Below, one piece after another: positions 14,845-22,361 of a stretch of 23,763 nt of DNA. The position numbers were made by a program, and so were the translations under genes. Source of the stretch: JAHFJU01 sp964354865. Its GTDB lineage: Bacteria > Patescibacteriota > Gracilibacteria > UBA1369 > UM-FILTER-53-11. The notes under the pieces are model-generated. The model worked only from the letters and a program-made list of their open reading frames with translations. It made no database searches and was not told the DNA's origin. Each line of letters starts with the position of its first letter. Positions within the stretch are counted from its first letter, which is position 1. The DNA lies in contig CAYHBN010000015.1 of the NCBI GenBank assembly GCA_964354865.1, positions 1 to 23,763 of the forward strand. The letters run 5' to 3'.

Positions 14845-15006
14845 ACAACGGCGCAACTTCGCATGTGCCGATACGTTGTACGAAATACATGTTTCCTTTT
14901 GGGGCTATCGCCCTGGCTCTTAAAAAGAATCCGATTTTGTTTTTCTTTATTTTTAGAGGGGGAATAAGGTGTTTTCTCCGCTCTCTTCGGTCGCTCCGAA
15001 AACATT
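14845..15006 (+). repeat. E2 left end
   Basis: In order: ACAAC (14845-14849), hairpin CGGCGCA/TGTGCCG (14850-14870), GTTGTACGAAATACATG (14875-14891), hairpin GGGC-tatc-GCCC (14902-14913), GGCTCTTAAAAAGAATCC, GATTTTGTTTTTC, a segment AGAGGGGGAATAAGGTG (14956-14972), then GTTTTC/GAAAAC (14971-15003). Confidence 0.7.
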
Positions 15007-15020
15007 TTTTGATATTTTTA

Positions 15021-15063
15021 TTGACAAGCCCTGCGCCCATACAGTAGCATACACTTCGTATGG
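15021..15063 (+). promoter_or_regulatory. lexA-like promoter with phased operator half-sites
   Basis: TTGACA (15021-15026) and TAGCAT (15045-15050), spaced 18 bp apart, lie just before the ATG at 15060, so the transcript is nearly leaderless. CATAC occurs at 15038-15042 and 15048-15052, and inverted as GTATG at 15058-15062, exactly 10 bp apart. CCATAC and GTATGG (15037-15063) also form a dyad. Binding here would cover the -10 box and start codon, fitting autorepression. Confidence 0.5.
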
Positions 15064-15683
15064 ATAATAACCCACTTACACCCAAAGAACTCAAGGCGAT
15101 TCGCCAAATTAGAAACTGGTTTTCACATCGTGGCCAAGCGCCATCGATCAGAGAACTGATGGCAACATTGGGCTACAAATCCCCTAGGTCAGCACAAGAC
15201 GTTGTAGCCAATCTAATTGAAAAGGGTTACCTGAAAAAAACAGAAGTAGGCTCTATCAAGATAATTAAGGATTACGAATCTAGCTCGACTCATGCACAGA
15301 CAATTAATGTCCCTCTTGTGGGAATGGTAGCTTGTGGAGCGCCAATTTTTGCAGAAGAAAACATTGAAGCAATGATACCGGTATCAACTTCATTAGCAAA
15401 AACCAGTGCAAAATATTTCATTCTGCATGCGGTCGGAGATTCAATGGACTTAGCTGGAATTAACGATGGCGACTTGGTTTTGGTGCAACAACAAGAAACC
15501 GCAGAAAACGGCAAAAATGTAGTTGCTCTCATTGACGACTCAGCCACAATCAAAGAATTCTATAAAATAAACGGAGTTGTTGTATTAAGGCCGAAATCTT
15601 CCAACACAAATCATCAACCAATCATCCTCACAGAAGATTTTCGTATTCAAGGTGTAGTAGTAGCTGTAATCCCTAACTTTTAA
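15060..15683 (+). CDS. LexA-like self-cleaving repressor (S24 peptidase)
   Basis: A 207-aa protein of LexA length. The N-terminal winged helix (about 5-70) includes RGQAPSIRELMATLGYKSPRS, the LexA DNA-reading segment. The S24 domain follows: cleavage site VACGAP with Cys92-Gly93 as the scissile bond (Cys-Gly as in UmuD rather than the Ala-Gly of E. coli LexA), catalytic Ser128 in GDSMDLAGINDGD, and Lys165 in SATIKEF. RecA filaments on damaged DNA would trigger self-cleavage and relieve repression. It is the first gene of E2, followed after 4 bp by the DUF2188 gene and then the TIR and caspase genes, so it probably controls that operon and itself. It could instead be the host's only LexA, but its place inside the unit argues otherwise. 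Confidence 0.88.
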   Translation: MDNNPLTPKELKAIRQIRNWFSHRGQAPSIRELMATLGYKSPRSAQDVVANLIEKGYLKKTEVGSIKIIKDYESSSTHAQTINVPLVGMVACGAPIFAEENIEAMIPVSTSLAKTSAKYFILHAVGDSMDLAGINDGDLVLVQQQETAENGKNVVALIDDSATIKEFYKINGVVVLRPKSSNTNHQPIILTEDFRIQGVVVAVIPNF

Positions 15684-15687
15684 AATC

Positions 15688-15930
15688 ATGGCAAATTATC
15701 ATGTTACAAAAAATAAAGACCTCGGAAAATGGCAGGCAAAGCGTGAAAATGCAGATCGTGTCAGCGGATATTACGATACCCAAACTGAGGCAGAAAAAGC
15801 GGCGAAAGGATTCTCTGGCAACAACGGTGGTGGTGAAGTAAGAATTCATAGGCCGTGTGGTCCCATCAGAGATAGTGATACTGTTTCACCTGGGAATGAT
15901 CCGAACCCACCCAAAGATACTAAACACTGA
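15688..15930 (+). CDS. DUF2188 family small protein
   Basis: An 80-aa protein. Residues 3-54 fit DUF2188: YHVTKNKDLGKWQAKRENADR, a tyrosine/aspartate turn, then TQTEAEKAAKGF and a final strand GEVRIH. The family has a small alpha-beta fold of unknown function and is frequent near mobile and defence genes. A Pro/Asp-rich tail follows (55-80). It starts 5 bases after the lexA-like stop with no Shine-Dalgarno sequence, and is 35 bp before the TIR gene. A role as accessory or antitoxin-like subunit of the TIR-caspase operon is conjecture. Confidence 0.75.
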   Translation: MANYHVTKNKDLGKWQAKRENADRVSGYYDTQTEAEKAAKGFSGNNGGGEVRIHRPCGPIRDSDTVSPGNDPNPPKDTKH

Positions 15931-15965
15931 ATCTAAATTATTTTCACCCACTAACTTTATAAAAT

Positions 15966-16337
15966 ATGGCAGATAAAAAAGTGATCTTCGTAGCTTTCGC
16001 TATCGAAGACGAAAGACAAAGAGACTTTCTCAAAGGACAATCTTTAAACACAGATTCACCGTTCGAGTACGTTGATATGTCGGTGAAAGAACCATACGAT
16101 TTCGACTGGAAAGAACGTGTCCGCACCCGTATTCGACGTTCAGATGGTATCATTGCTCTTGTAAGTAAGAACTCCATAGCTTCAAGTGGGCAAAAATGGG
16201 AGATTGAATGTGCACGAGAAGAAAAGAAGAAAGTTCTCGGAATTTGGGCATACAAAGATGATAGAACCAACCTTGCTGTCGTAAACACTGTCGTATGGTC
16301 ATGGGAAGCCATTAAGAATTTTATCAATAGCCTTTAA
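15966..16337 (+). CDS. ThsB-like TIR protein (MTH538/DUF1863 type)
   Basis: A 123-aa single-domain protein. It starts KVIFVAFAIEDERQRDFLKG (first strand and helix of the MTH538 TIR-like family), then SPFEYVDMSVKEPYDFDWKE, RVRTRIRRSDGIIALVSKNS and SGQKWEIECAREEKKKVLGI. Glu79 in WEIECA is the position expected for the NADase catalytic glutamate. In Thoeris defence such ThsB proteins sense infection and make a cyclic ADP-ribose-type signal that activates a separate effector. The gene sits 14 bp before the caspase-like gene, which fits a sensor-effector pair. The usual single-domain size supports signalling rather than direct NAD depletion. Confidence 0.85.
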   Translation: MADKKVIFVAFAIEDERQRDFLKGQSLNTDSPFEYVDMSVKEPYDFDWKERVRTRIRRSDGIIALVSKNSIASSGQKWEIECAREEKKKVLGIWAYKDDRTNLAVVNTVVWSWEAIKNFINSL

Positions 16338-16351
16338 TATAAGATATTATC

Positions 16352-17326
16352 ATGCGAAAAGCACTTATTGTCGGCATCGATTACTACGATTCTGCCAATC
16401 AACTATACGGTTGTGTCGAGGACGCACATTCTGTAAAAGCTGTTTTGGAACGCCATGATGGAGGTACTGTTAACTTCGGTTGTAAATTGCTAACTGGCAC
16501 TAGTAGCACAGAGAGAGTAAATCGAAGCAATTTAAAGGATAGTATTGAGGAGTTGTTTAAAGACGATGCCGAGATTGCACTATTTTATTTTGCTGGACAT
16601 GGTCATATTGAGGCAACTGGTGGATACTTAATCGCAACTGACTCAAAACGTGGAGATGAAGGAGTTGCGTTGTCTGAGATATTAACTTTTGCTAACAAAT
16701 CACCAGCTGGAAATAAAGTTATCATATTGGATAGCTGTCATTCCGGAATTGCAGGAACTTCGCCCGCAAATAGTCAGTTGGCGGCTCTGTCTGAAGGATT
16801 AACGATTCTAACTGCATCGACAAAGGATCAGTATGCAACGGAGCAAAATGGAAGAGGTCTTTTTACAACACTTTTGGTTGATGCTCTCAATGGAAGCGCA
16901 GCTAATCTTACTGGTGATATTACGCCCGGTAGCGTTTATGCTCACATAGACCAATCGCTTGGCGAATGGGAACAAAGGCCCGTCTTCAAAACTAATGTGA
17001 AGCAATTTGTTTCCTTACGTAAGGTAGCGGCCCCGATAACTATTTTGGATTTGCGCCGACTTATTGAGTTTTTCCCTTCACCTGGTTTCGAGTTTGGACT
17101 CGATCCTACTTACGAGCCGGAAATGAAAGGTAGAGATGCTGGGATGCCCGCGCCAAAGACTGAGAACGCAGAAAAATTTGCTGTGCTACAGCAATACAAC
17201 AGACTAAATCTACTTACTCCAGTGGGCGCTCCTCACATGTGGTATGCAGCAATGAATAGAAAGGCATGTAAGCTCACTGCACTAGGAGAACATTACCGAA
17301 GACTCGTAGAAAAAAACAGAATTTAA
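16352..17326 (+). CDS. caspase-like protease effector (peptidase C14)
   Basis: A 324-aa protein. The caspase fold occupies about 1-222: KALIVGIDYYD, GCVEDAHSVKAVLERH, then FYFAGHGH with catalytic His83, and IILDSCHSG with catalytic Cys129, in the order and spacing of metacaspases and bacterial caspase homologues. Residues 225-324 form a separate domain ending NRLNLLTPVGAPHMWYAAMNRKAC and LTALGEHYRRLV, which looks like a small helical/winged-helix module and may hold the signal or substrate contact. Recently reported type IV Thoeris couples a TIR protein to a caspase-like protease activated by the TIR product, leading to proteolysis and cell shutdown. The adjacent ThsB-like gene makes that the best reading here. 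Activation mechanism is inference. Confidence 0.88.
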   Translation: MRKALIVGIDYYDSANQLYGCVEDAHSVKAVLERHDGGTVNFGCKLLTGTSSTERVNRSNLKDSIEELFKDDAEIALFYFAGHGHIEATGGYLIATDSKRGDEGVALSEILTFANKSPAGNKVIILDSCHSGIAGTSPANSQLAALSEGLTILTASTKDQYATEQNGRGLFTTLLVDALNGSAANLTGDITPGSVYAHIDQSLGEWEQRPVFKTNVKQFVSLRKVAAPITILDLRRLIEFFPSPGFEFGLDPTYEPEMKGRDAGMPAPKTENAEKFAVLQQYNRLNLLTPVGAPHMWYAAMNRKACKLTALGEHYRRLVEKNRI

Positions 17327-17366
17327 GATTAGGAAACGATTTACTTTATATAAGGGATAAATCCGA

Positions 17367-17372
17367 TATAAT
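17367..17372 (+). promoter_or_regulatory. -10 box of the methyltransferase operon
   Basis: A perfect TATAAT in the only larger gap (111 bp) between E2 genes, 66 bases before the methyltransferase start. No good -35 box is seen (TTTACT lies 21 bp upstream). The CATAC half-sites of the lexA-like promoter are absent here, so this operon is probably controlled separately. Confidence 0.35.
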
Positions 17373-17437
17373 AACTTTGCTATTTGCTTCCTGCTAAATT
17401 GGAATCAATGGAAAAACGTTATTGACGCTAAAATTAT

Positions 17438-18682
17438 ATGCACACAACTATAGCACCTTCTAAAAACGTCAGAATAGGAATTCGCACCGCCAAAGGAATT
17501 GGCGAGCAAATAGAAAAAGAAAAAAAAACTGTAGGCGCTGTTGCCGATCGGCCATGGTCAGTATTCGGTGAAACAAAGCTCAAAGAAAAAAAGAATGGAT
17601 ACACCCATGTTAGTCTTTTTTCCGGCGTTGGAGGTCTCGATCTCGGTTTCCGTGCAGCTGGCTTTAGAACCTTATGGGCAAACGACATCGATCCAGATGC
17701 CTGCGAAACATTCCGTGAGAATCTCGGCGAAATAGAAGAGGGCGATATCCGCACTATTCAACTCCCTAAACTCGATAAGCAAATCGATGTGCTTTCTGCT
17801 GGCTTTCCGTGTCAACCGTTTTCAAACGCTGGCTCTCGTCGTGGTGTCAAAGATGCACGCGGTGATCTATTCAATTATGCTTTGAATGCGGTACGAACAC
17901 TCAAGCCTAAGGTAGTTTTGTTCGAAAATGTCAGAGGTTTGTTGTCAGTAAAATTCGAGAAAAAACTCCTTATCGAAGAAATTCTACACCAATTACATAA
18001 TGAGGGCTACGACTGTCAACTAAAACTCGTGGACGCATCCAATCACCGTGTAGCGCAGAGAAGGCTACGTCTTCTCATTGTCGGTGTACAGCGGGATAGT
18101 GATCTCGGACCATTCCGCTATCCACAAGAAAAAAACAAAGTCGGCCTCACTATCGGAGATACCATCCTTGATATTCCTACTTTTCTCCCAAATCAAAACG
18201 AATTGATGCAATTAAACCCCCAAGCCGTGAAACTAGGATTGATGGTACCGGAGGGGGGGTCGTGGAAAAATATCCCTTATGAAAGTCTACCTGAACGTTT
18301 ACAGTACATTCATCGCAACATGGCAAAGTACAGATGGCCAAAGTTCTATGCTCGGTTCCACCGCAATGATATCGCGGGGACTGTCACGGCCGCATTTAAA
18401 CCGGAAAATGCCGGCGTCTGGCATCCTGTCGAAAGTAGGGTATTTTCTGTCCGCGAGGTTGCTAGAATTCAAAGCTTTCCTGATTGGTTCGTATTCGGAG
18501 GTAGGAATGTGAAATCAAAGTATCAACAAATCGGGAATGCGGTTCCTCCAAGGCTCGCCTATGAGGTAGCTCTCGAAATTGTTAATGTTCTTGAGGGACA
18601 TAAACCTCGGACACTTAGTGATTTCCTCAAAGAGAAGCGCCCCTTGCGCCCCTCAGACAAGGCAGTTCACTATAAACCATAA
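17438..18682 (+). CDS. DNA (cytosine-5-)-methyltransferase
   Basis: A 414-aa protein. All key C5-methyltransferase motifs are present: I (SLFSGVGGLDLGF, AdoMet binding, 59-71), IV (GFPCQPFS with nucleophile Cys125), VI (ENVRG, 163-167), VIII (QRRLR, 207-211), IX (RFHRNDIAGTVTAAF) and X (QQIGNAVPPRLA, about 363-374). The target-recognition region lies between VIII and IX (about 225-305). About 53 extra N-terminal residues precede motif I. It transfers methyl to C5 of cytosine in an unknown target sequence, probably to protect self DNA. It opens a five-gene operon (spacings 4, 10, 20 and -4 bp), so the other four products are the likely restriction side. Confidence 0.95.
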   Translation: MHTTIAPSKNVRIGIRTAKGIGEQIEKEKKTVGAVADRPWSVFGETKLKEKKNGYTHVSLFSGVGGLDLGFRAAGFRTLWANDIDPDACETFRENLGEIEEGDIRTIQLPKLDKQIDVLSAGFPCQPFSNAGSRRGVKDARGDLFNYALNAVRTLKPKVVLFENVRGLLSVKFEKKLLIEEILHQLHNEGYDCQLKLVDASNHRVAQRRLRLLIVGVQRDSDLGPFRYPQEKNKVGLTIGDTILDIPTFLPNQNELMQLNPQAVKLGLMVPEGGSWKNIPYESLPERLQYIHRNMAKYRWPKFYARFHRNDIAGTVTAAFKPENAGVWHPVESRVFSVREVARIQSFPDWFVFGGRNVKSKYQQIGNAVPPRLAYEVALEIVNVLEGHKPRTLSDFLKEKRPLRPSDKAVHYKP

Positions 18683-18686
18683 ACCT

Positions 18687-19508
18687 ATGAAGTATCTAAA
18701 TGAAAATTTAAGCAGGGAAGCTTTTCTCCGGCTACGCCAGAAGAAAGCTGGCGGAAAAACAGGACTCGAACGCACATCAGCTTTGATGTATTTTCTAGCA
18801 TTCGATGCGCTCCTTAAACGCACGAGCATAGCTCCTCCTGTCGATCTCGACCCCGAAGATATTCACGGAAAAAACAATCGTGATGTTTTGACGCGAGAGT
18901 TCACTCGCCTGGCTCAACTTAAAAACGGCGCGAAGCCGTACCACGTACAAAATCTAGGTGAAGTGACTATCGGGGGTTCGCCTGAGAAACGCTTTTCCTC
19001 GAACTTCCTTACCGTCTCACTGAAGAAGGCAACTAACAGCACTACTGCATACGATTACCCAAACCGCCCATCGAATCCGTTACTTATCCTTGGATTGGAA
19101 GCAACGGGACTCAAGTGGGGAATTGACCGTCATGCGGCGTGGAAAGAGAATTTACCAGTATTTCTCCAAGACAGAAAAACAAAAACTCCGTTCCACGATC
19201 TCTCTTGTTTTGTGCTTCGTCAACGAGGGTTCGTTTCTGCTGCAACGACCCTGCAAGAGGGGCTCATTGACGGGCTGACCGAAATATTTACAGCAGAACT
19301 CTGCGCATTTTGGAAGACACGACTCTCTCTCGAAAAGGTGTACTCAACAGAAGTGGATGAGCCTTTCCAAGATACGATACCGAATCCATTCGGGGACTGT
19401 TCGTGGATGGGGAATATTCAGCCAGTCAATGAAACTGCCTCGCTTGAATTGCGCGTCACATATCTAGAGGGCTTGCTCCAAATTCACAACATATCATTTG
19501 AAAAATAA
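18687..19508 (+). CDS. unrecognised 273-aa protein of the methyltransferase operon
   Basis: Start taken at the ATG at 18687 (MKYLNENLSR), 4 bp after the methyltransferase stop; the open frame extends upstream inside that gene. I do not recognise the family. The N-terminus is basic and helical (REAFLRLRQKKAGGKTGLERTS-like), the middle includes a strand-rich stretch (PLLILGLEATGLKWGID) and the C-terminus is acidic. There is no signal peptide, membrane segment, P-loop or clear nuclease motif. Its fixed place between methyltransferase and ParB-like genes suggests a specificity or adaptor subunit; that is a guess. Confidence 0.75.
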   Translation: MKYLNENLSREAFLRLRQKKAGGKTGLERTSALMYFLAFDALLKRTSIAPPVDLDPEDIHGKNNRDVLTREFTRLAQLKNGAKPYHVQNLGEVTIGGSPEKRFSSNFLTVSLKKATNSTTAYDYPNRPSNPLLILGLEATGLKWGIDRHAAWKENLPVFLQDRKTKTPFHDLSCFVLRQRGFVSAATTLQEGLIDGLTEIFTAELCAFWKTRLSLEKVYSTEVDEPFQDTIPNPFGDCSWMGNIQPVNETASLELRVTYLEGLLQIHNISFEK

Positions 19509-19518
19509 TTTTAATACT

Positions 19519-20643
19519 ATGAACAACATTCCATCATTTTTGCTTAAGAAACCAGAACCAACCCTTCGTACTCGCCTCTATAATGGGCGGAGATTGCAAG
19601 TCTGGGAAGGTCGGGCCAAGATCTCCGAAATCAAAGGTTGGGCAGAAAATCCACGCATAAATTTAGCAAAACGTAGTCTTCAGCAGGCAGTGGGTGCACG
19701 AGTGCTTCAGCAGGATGAACTATATGACCTTATGAAAAGGGATTCCGAGGTAAAACTGGCTACGCTCCGCGACGACATAATGAAGAATGGCCTCCGTGAA
19801 CCCATTACACTTTCGTTCGATGGGAAGCTTCTCGATGGCAACCGCCGCTTTTTCGCAGTGAGATATATTCTCGACACCCTGCCAACGACCGAACCAAATC
19901 GCCAAGATCACGAGACTGTAGATGCCTATGTATTGATGGAGGATGCGACTCAGGATGATGAACAGCGCGTGTTAGTGGAAGAAAACTTCTCACCATCACT
20001 CAAGATTGAGTGGCCGGACTATGTAAAAGCATCGCACGTCATAAAAGAACACGAAGCAGGTGTTGATACTGCTGATATCTCAAAAAAATTCAAGTGGCCA
20101 GCAAGTAAGGTTAAAGAAACTATCCGCATTAACCAAATAATCAACGACTTTCTCACTTACGCAACCGCTCCGGAAGATCCGAACGATGAGCTCGGTGGCG
20201 GTCTCGGTCTAACGGAACAGGAAGCGGAAACTATCGCAGCAAAGAACTATCAGTTCTTCAACGAAGCTCAAAAATCCTTCTTTGAGCCATTGCAAACCGA
20301 TCTTGAATTCAAAGCTAATTTCTTTCGTTGGATGAAACAAGAAAAATTCTCAAGTTTTCCTGAGGTTCGTATCGCGTATAGAGCATGGAAAGACCCTGAG
20401 GTGAAGCCTATCATAGCGGGCAATGATCCAGATGCAGCTAAAGACGCAAAATCCACCCTAGATTATAATTCGCGCATTGTTCGATCGGATGAAGAAGCTG
20501 CGGGTCGTATCGATGCATTTATAAAATTCTTAAAGGGAATGAAGGCCGGTGAAATTAAATCCTTACCTTCCCAGGCAAGGGATAATCTCAAAGAAGCCAT
20601 CATGCTTATACAAAAGATGAGCGAGGCAGCGTCTTCCGATTGA
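19519..20643 (+). CDS. ParB/Srx-fold protein with helix-turn-helix
   Basis: 374 aa from the ATG at 19519. A TTG at 19498 is also in frame but overlaps the previous gene. Residues 76-118 match the ParB/sulfiredoxin fold: LATLRDDIMKNGLREPITLS then LLDGNRRFFAVRYI, where DGNRR (106-110) is the box corresponding to the ParB GxxR motif that binds CTP or phosphate. A probable helix-turn-helix follows (about 172-195, TADISKKFKWPASKVKETI). Relatives include ParB clamps and DndB/SspE-type defence proteins with DGQHR-like motifs. It could load along DNA or act as a nucleotide-dependent switch for the SNF2 and nuclease subunits. Confidence 0.75.
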   Translation: MNNIPSFLLKKPEPTLRTRLYNGRRLQVWEGRAKISEIKGWAENPRINLAKRSLQQAVGARVLQQDELYDLMKRDSEVKLATLRDDIMKNGLREPITLSFDGKLLDGNRRFFAVRYILDTLPTTEPNRQDHETVDAYVLMEDATQDDEQRVLVEENFSPSLKIEWPDYVKASHVIKEHEAGVDTADISKKFKWPASKVKETIRINQIINDFLTYATAPEDPNDELGGGLGLTEQEAETIAAKNYQFFNEAQKSFFEPLQTDLEFKANFFRWMKQEKFSSFPEVRIAYRAWKDPEVKPIIAGNDPDAAKDAKSTLDYNSRIVRSDEEAAGRIDAFIKFLKGMKAGEIKSLPSQARDNLKEAIMLIQKMSEAASSD

Positions 20644-20663
20644 GAGATTAATAAAATCAACTA

Positions 20664-22361
20664 ATGTCATTTAATTTTAAAGTACAAAACTCCCAACTTA
20701 TTTGCGAGGGCGAGGGAATGTTACTTCTTAGGCTCAAGAGCAAATTAAGCGGTTTTTTAGGACATGCGCAAATCATCACCTTGGGACCAAAAAAAATTTC
20801 ACTGCCTCTCATTGCTGCAGTCGCAGCGTCTTCTGTATTTAAGGAAATCTGTGGCATGACGCCCAATGAGCTGTCCGAAGAGACAGAGGTATACGATCGC
20901 CACCAAGTAGCGAGAAACGAGGCTATGCATGGTGTTAGTGAAAAAAAAATACTTCCGCTTCCATCGCCTTGGCCTGAGATACTCGACCCAGCGCAAGCAG
21001 TGGCTGTTTCAGCGATGACGACAGAGGGGCTTCTCGGCCTTTGTCTGTTTGATGAGCAAGGGATAGGAAAGACCATCACCACTCTCGCAGCCTTCGATAT
21101 TCTCAAGCAGCGCGGCCAAACAGATTGCCTGGTCATTGTCTGCCCGGTCACCATGATGGGCGGATGGAAAAAAGAGATTGAGAAGTTCATCCCCAATAAG
21201 TACTTGGTCAGGACGGCAGAGGGCTCGGCCGAAGAAAAGAGAAAGGTGGTACTCTCACCTTTCGATGTGCTGATATGCAATTTTGAATCGATACCTTCCT
21301 TGCTCGTTGTGCTTAAGGGGGTGCTCGGCAATAAAAAAGCGTCCCTCGCAGTTGATGAATCTTTCAATGTAAAAAACATGGAGGCATTCAGATCCGTGGC
21401 TGTGCGCGAACTGCGTAATTCCTGCGTCAAAGGATTCGTCATGTGCGGAACCCCCGCGCCAAATTCAGCTATCGATGTTATAAGCCAGTTCGACATCGCC
21501 GATAGTGGCTATACCTTCGCGGGATTCATCCCCCCGAAAGATGAAGAGGGTCGCACCCAGCTTATAAACGCGGTTATAGAGCAGAGAGGAGCATACGTGC
21601 GACGTCTCAAGGAAGAAGTACTTCCCATGTTACCAGAGAAGAATTTCAGCTTGGTAACCATTAACATGACCGGGCGACAGGCTGTACTCTACGAAGAGGC
21701 TCGTCAGCAGTTGGTTCTCTCTCTAAAGAGCATGGACAACGCGACCTTCAGAAAATCACTCGCAACATATTTCCAGCAGAGATCGGTGTTACTGCAAATA
21801 TGTGCATGCCCAGAAGCTGTCGACCCTACTTTTTCTGACACATCAGCAAAGCTGAAGGCGCTTGACAAGCTCGTCGAAGAGGTGGTGGAGCGCGACCACA
21901 AGAAACTTATTATCTGGTCCTTCTACCGAGCAAGCCTCCATAGCATAATGAAACGTTACGAAAAATATTCTCCAGTTCTTCTCGATGGGAGCTCATCGGC
22001 GAAAGAGCGATCTGAGTCCGTGCATCGTTTCCAAAGTGACCCGGAGATCCGTATCTGTGTGGCTAACCCGGCGGCGGCCGGAGCTGGTATAACACTTCAT
22101 TCGGCATCGGACGCTGCGTATGTTTCCTTCTCGAATCAAGCGGCACACTTCCTCCAATCCCTTGACCGCATACACCGCAGAGGACAACAGGCTGAGAAAG
22201 TGCACTATCACTTACTAATCTGTCACGGAACAATAGAAGAGAAAGAAGTTCAGCGCTTGCGCAATAAGGAAATGCGCCAGCATGAGCTCCTGGGCGACGA
22301 GGCAAAGTGGCCGAATTCTCTCGATGATGCACTCGCGGAATTAACAACACTAAACTCATGA
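20664..22361 (+). CDS. SNF2-family (SF2) DNA translocase
   Basis: A 565-aa protein. The N-terminal 100 residues are specific to this protein. RecA-like domain 1 has motif I DEQGIGKT (Lys136), Ia IVCPVTMMGGWKKE, motif II VDES (230-233, DEAH-box position with Ser in third place) and motif III CGTPAPNS (261-268). Domain 2 has IIWSFYRASLHSI, LLDGSSSAKERS, NPAAAGAGITLHSA and motif VI DRIHRRGQ (501-508), all typical of SNF2 rather than true helicases. It should translocate along duplex DNA using ATP. Its last 4 bases overlap the next gene (ATGA), implying translational coupling with the nuclease, as in type I and III restriction logic. Confidence 0.92.
   Translation: MSFNFKVQNSQLICEGEGMLLLRLKSKLSGFLGHAQIITLGPKKISLPLIAAVAASSVFKEICGMTPNELSEETEVYDRHQVARNEAMHGVSEKKILPLPSPWPEILDPAQAVAVSAMTTEGLLGLCLFDEQGIGKTITTLAAFDILKQRGQTDCLVIVCPVTMMGGWKKEIEKFIPNKYLVRTAEGSAEEKRKVVLSPFDVLICNFESIPSLLVVLKGVLGNKKASLAVDESFNVKNMEAFRSVAVRELRNSCVKGFVMCGTPAPNSAIDVISQFDIADSGYTFAGFIPPKDEEGRTQLINAVIEQRGAYVRRLKEEVLPMLPEKNFSLVTINMTGRQAVLYEEARQQLVLSLKSMDNATFRKSLATYFQQRSVLLQICACPEAVDPTFSDTSAKLKALDKLVEEVVERDHKKLIIWSFYRASLHSIMKRYEKYSPVLLDGSSSAKERSESVHRFQSDPEIRICVANPAAAGAGITLHSASDAAYVSFSNQAAHFLQSLDRIHRRGQQAEKVHYHLLICHGTIEEKEVQRLRNKEMRQHELLGDEAKWPNSLDDALAELTTLNS

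Noticed and set aside
14875..14890. XerC half-site (dif/pdif module): the inverse strand of the E2 left end reads ATTTCGTACAA
   Set aside because: Close to a known XerC arm, but no XerD-like arm follows after a 6-bp centre, and the right ends diverge at the same positions.
12381..15059. Classical integron (intI, attI, attC cassettes)
   Set aside because: The recombinase lacks the IntI patch, end regions are far longer than attC, and they form matched pairs around each cargo rather than one site after each gene. A distant relationship stays open.
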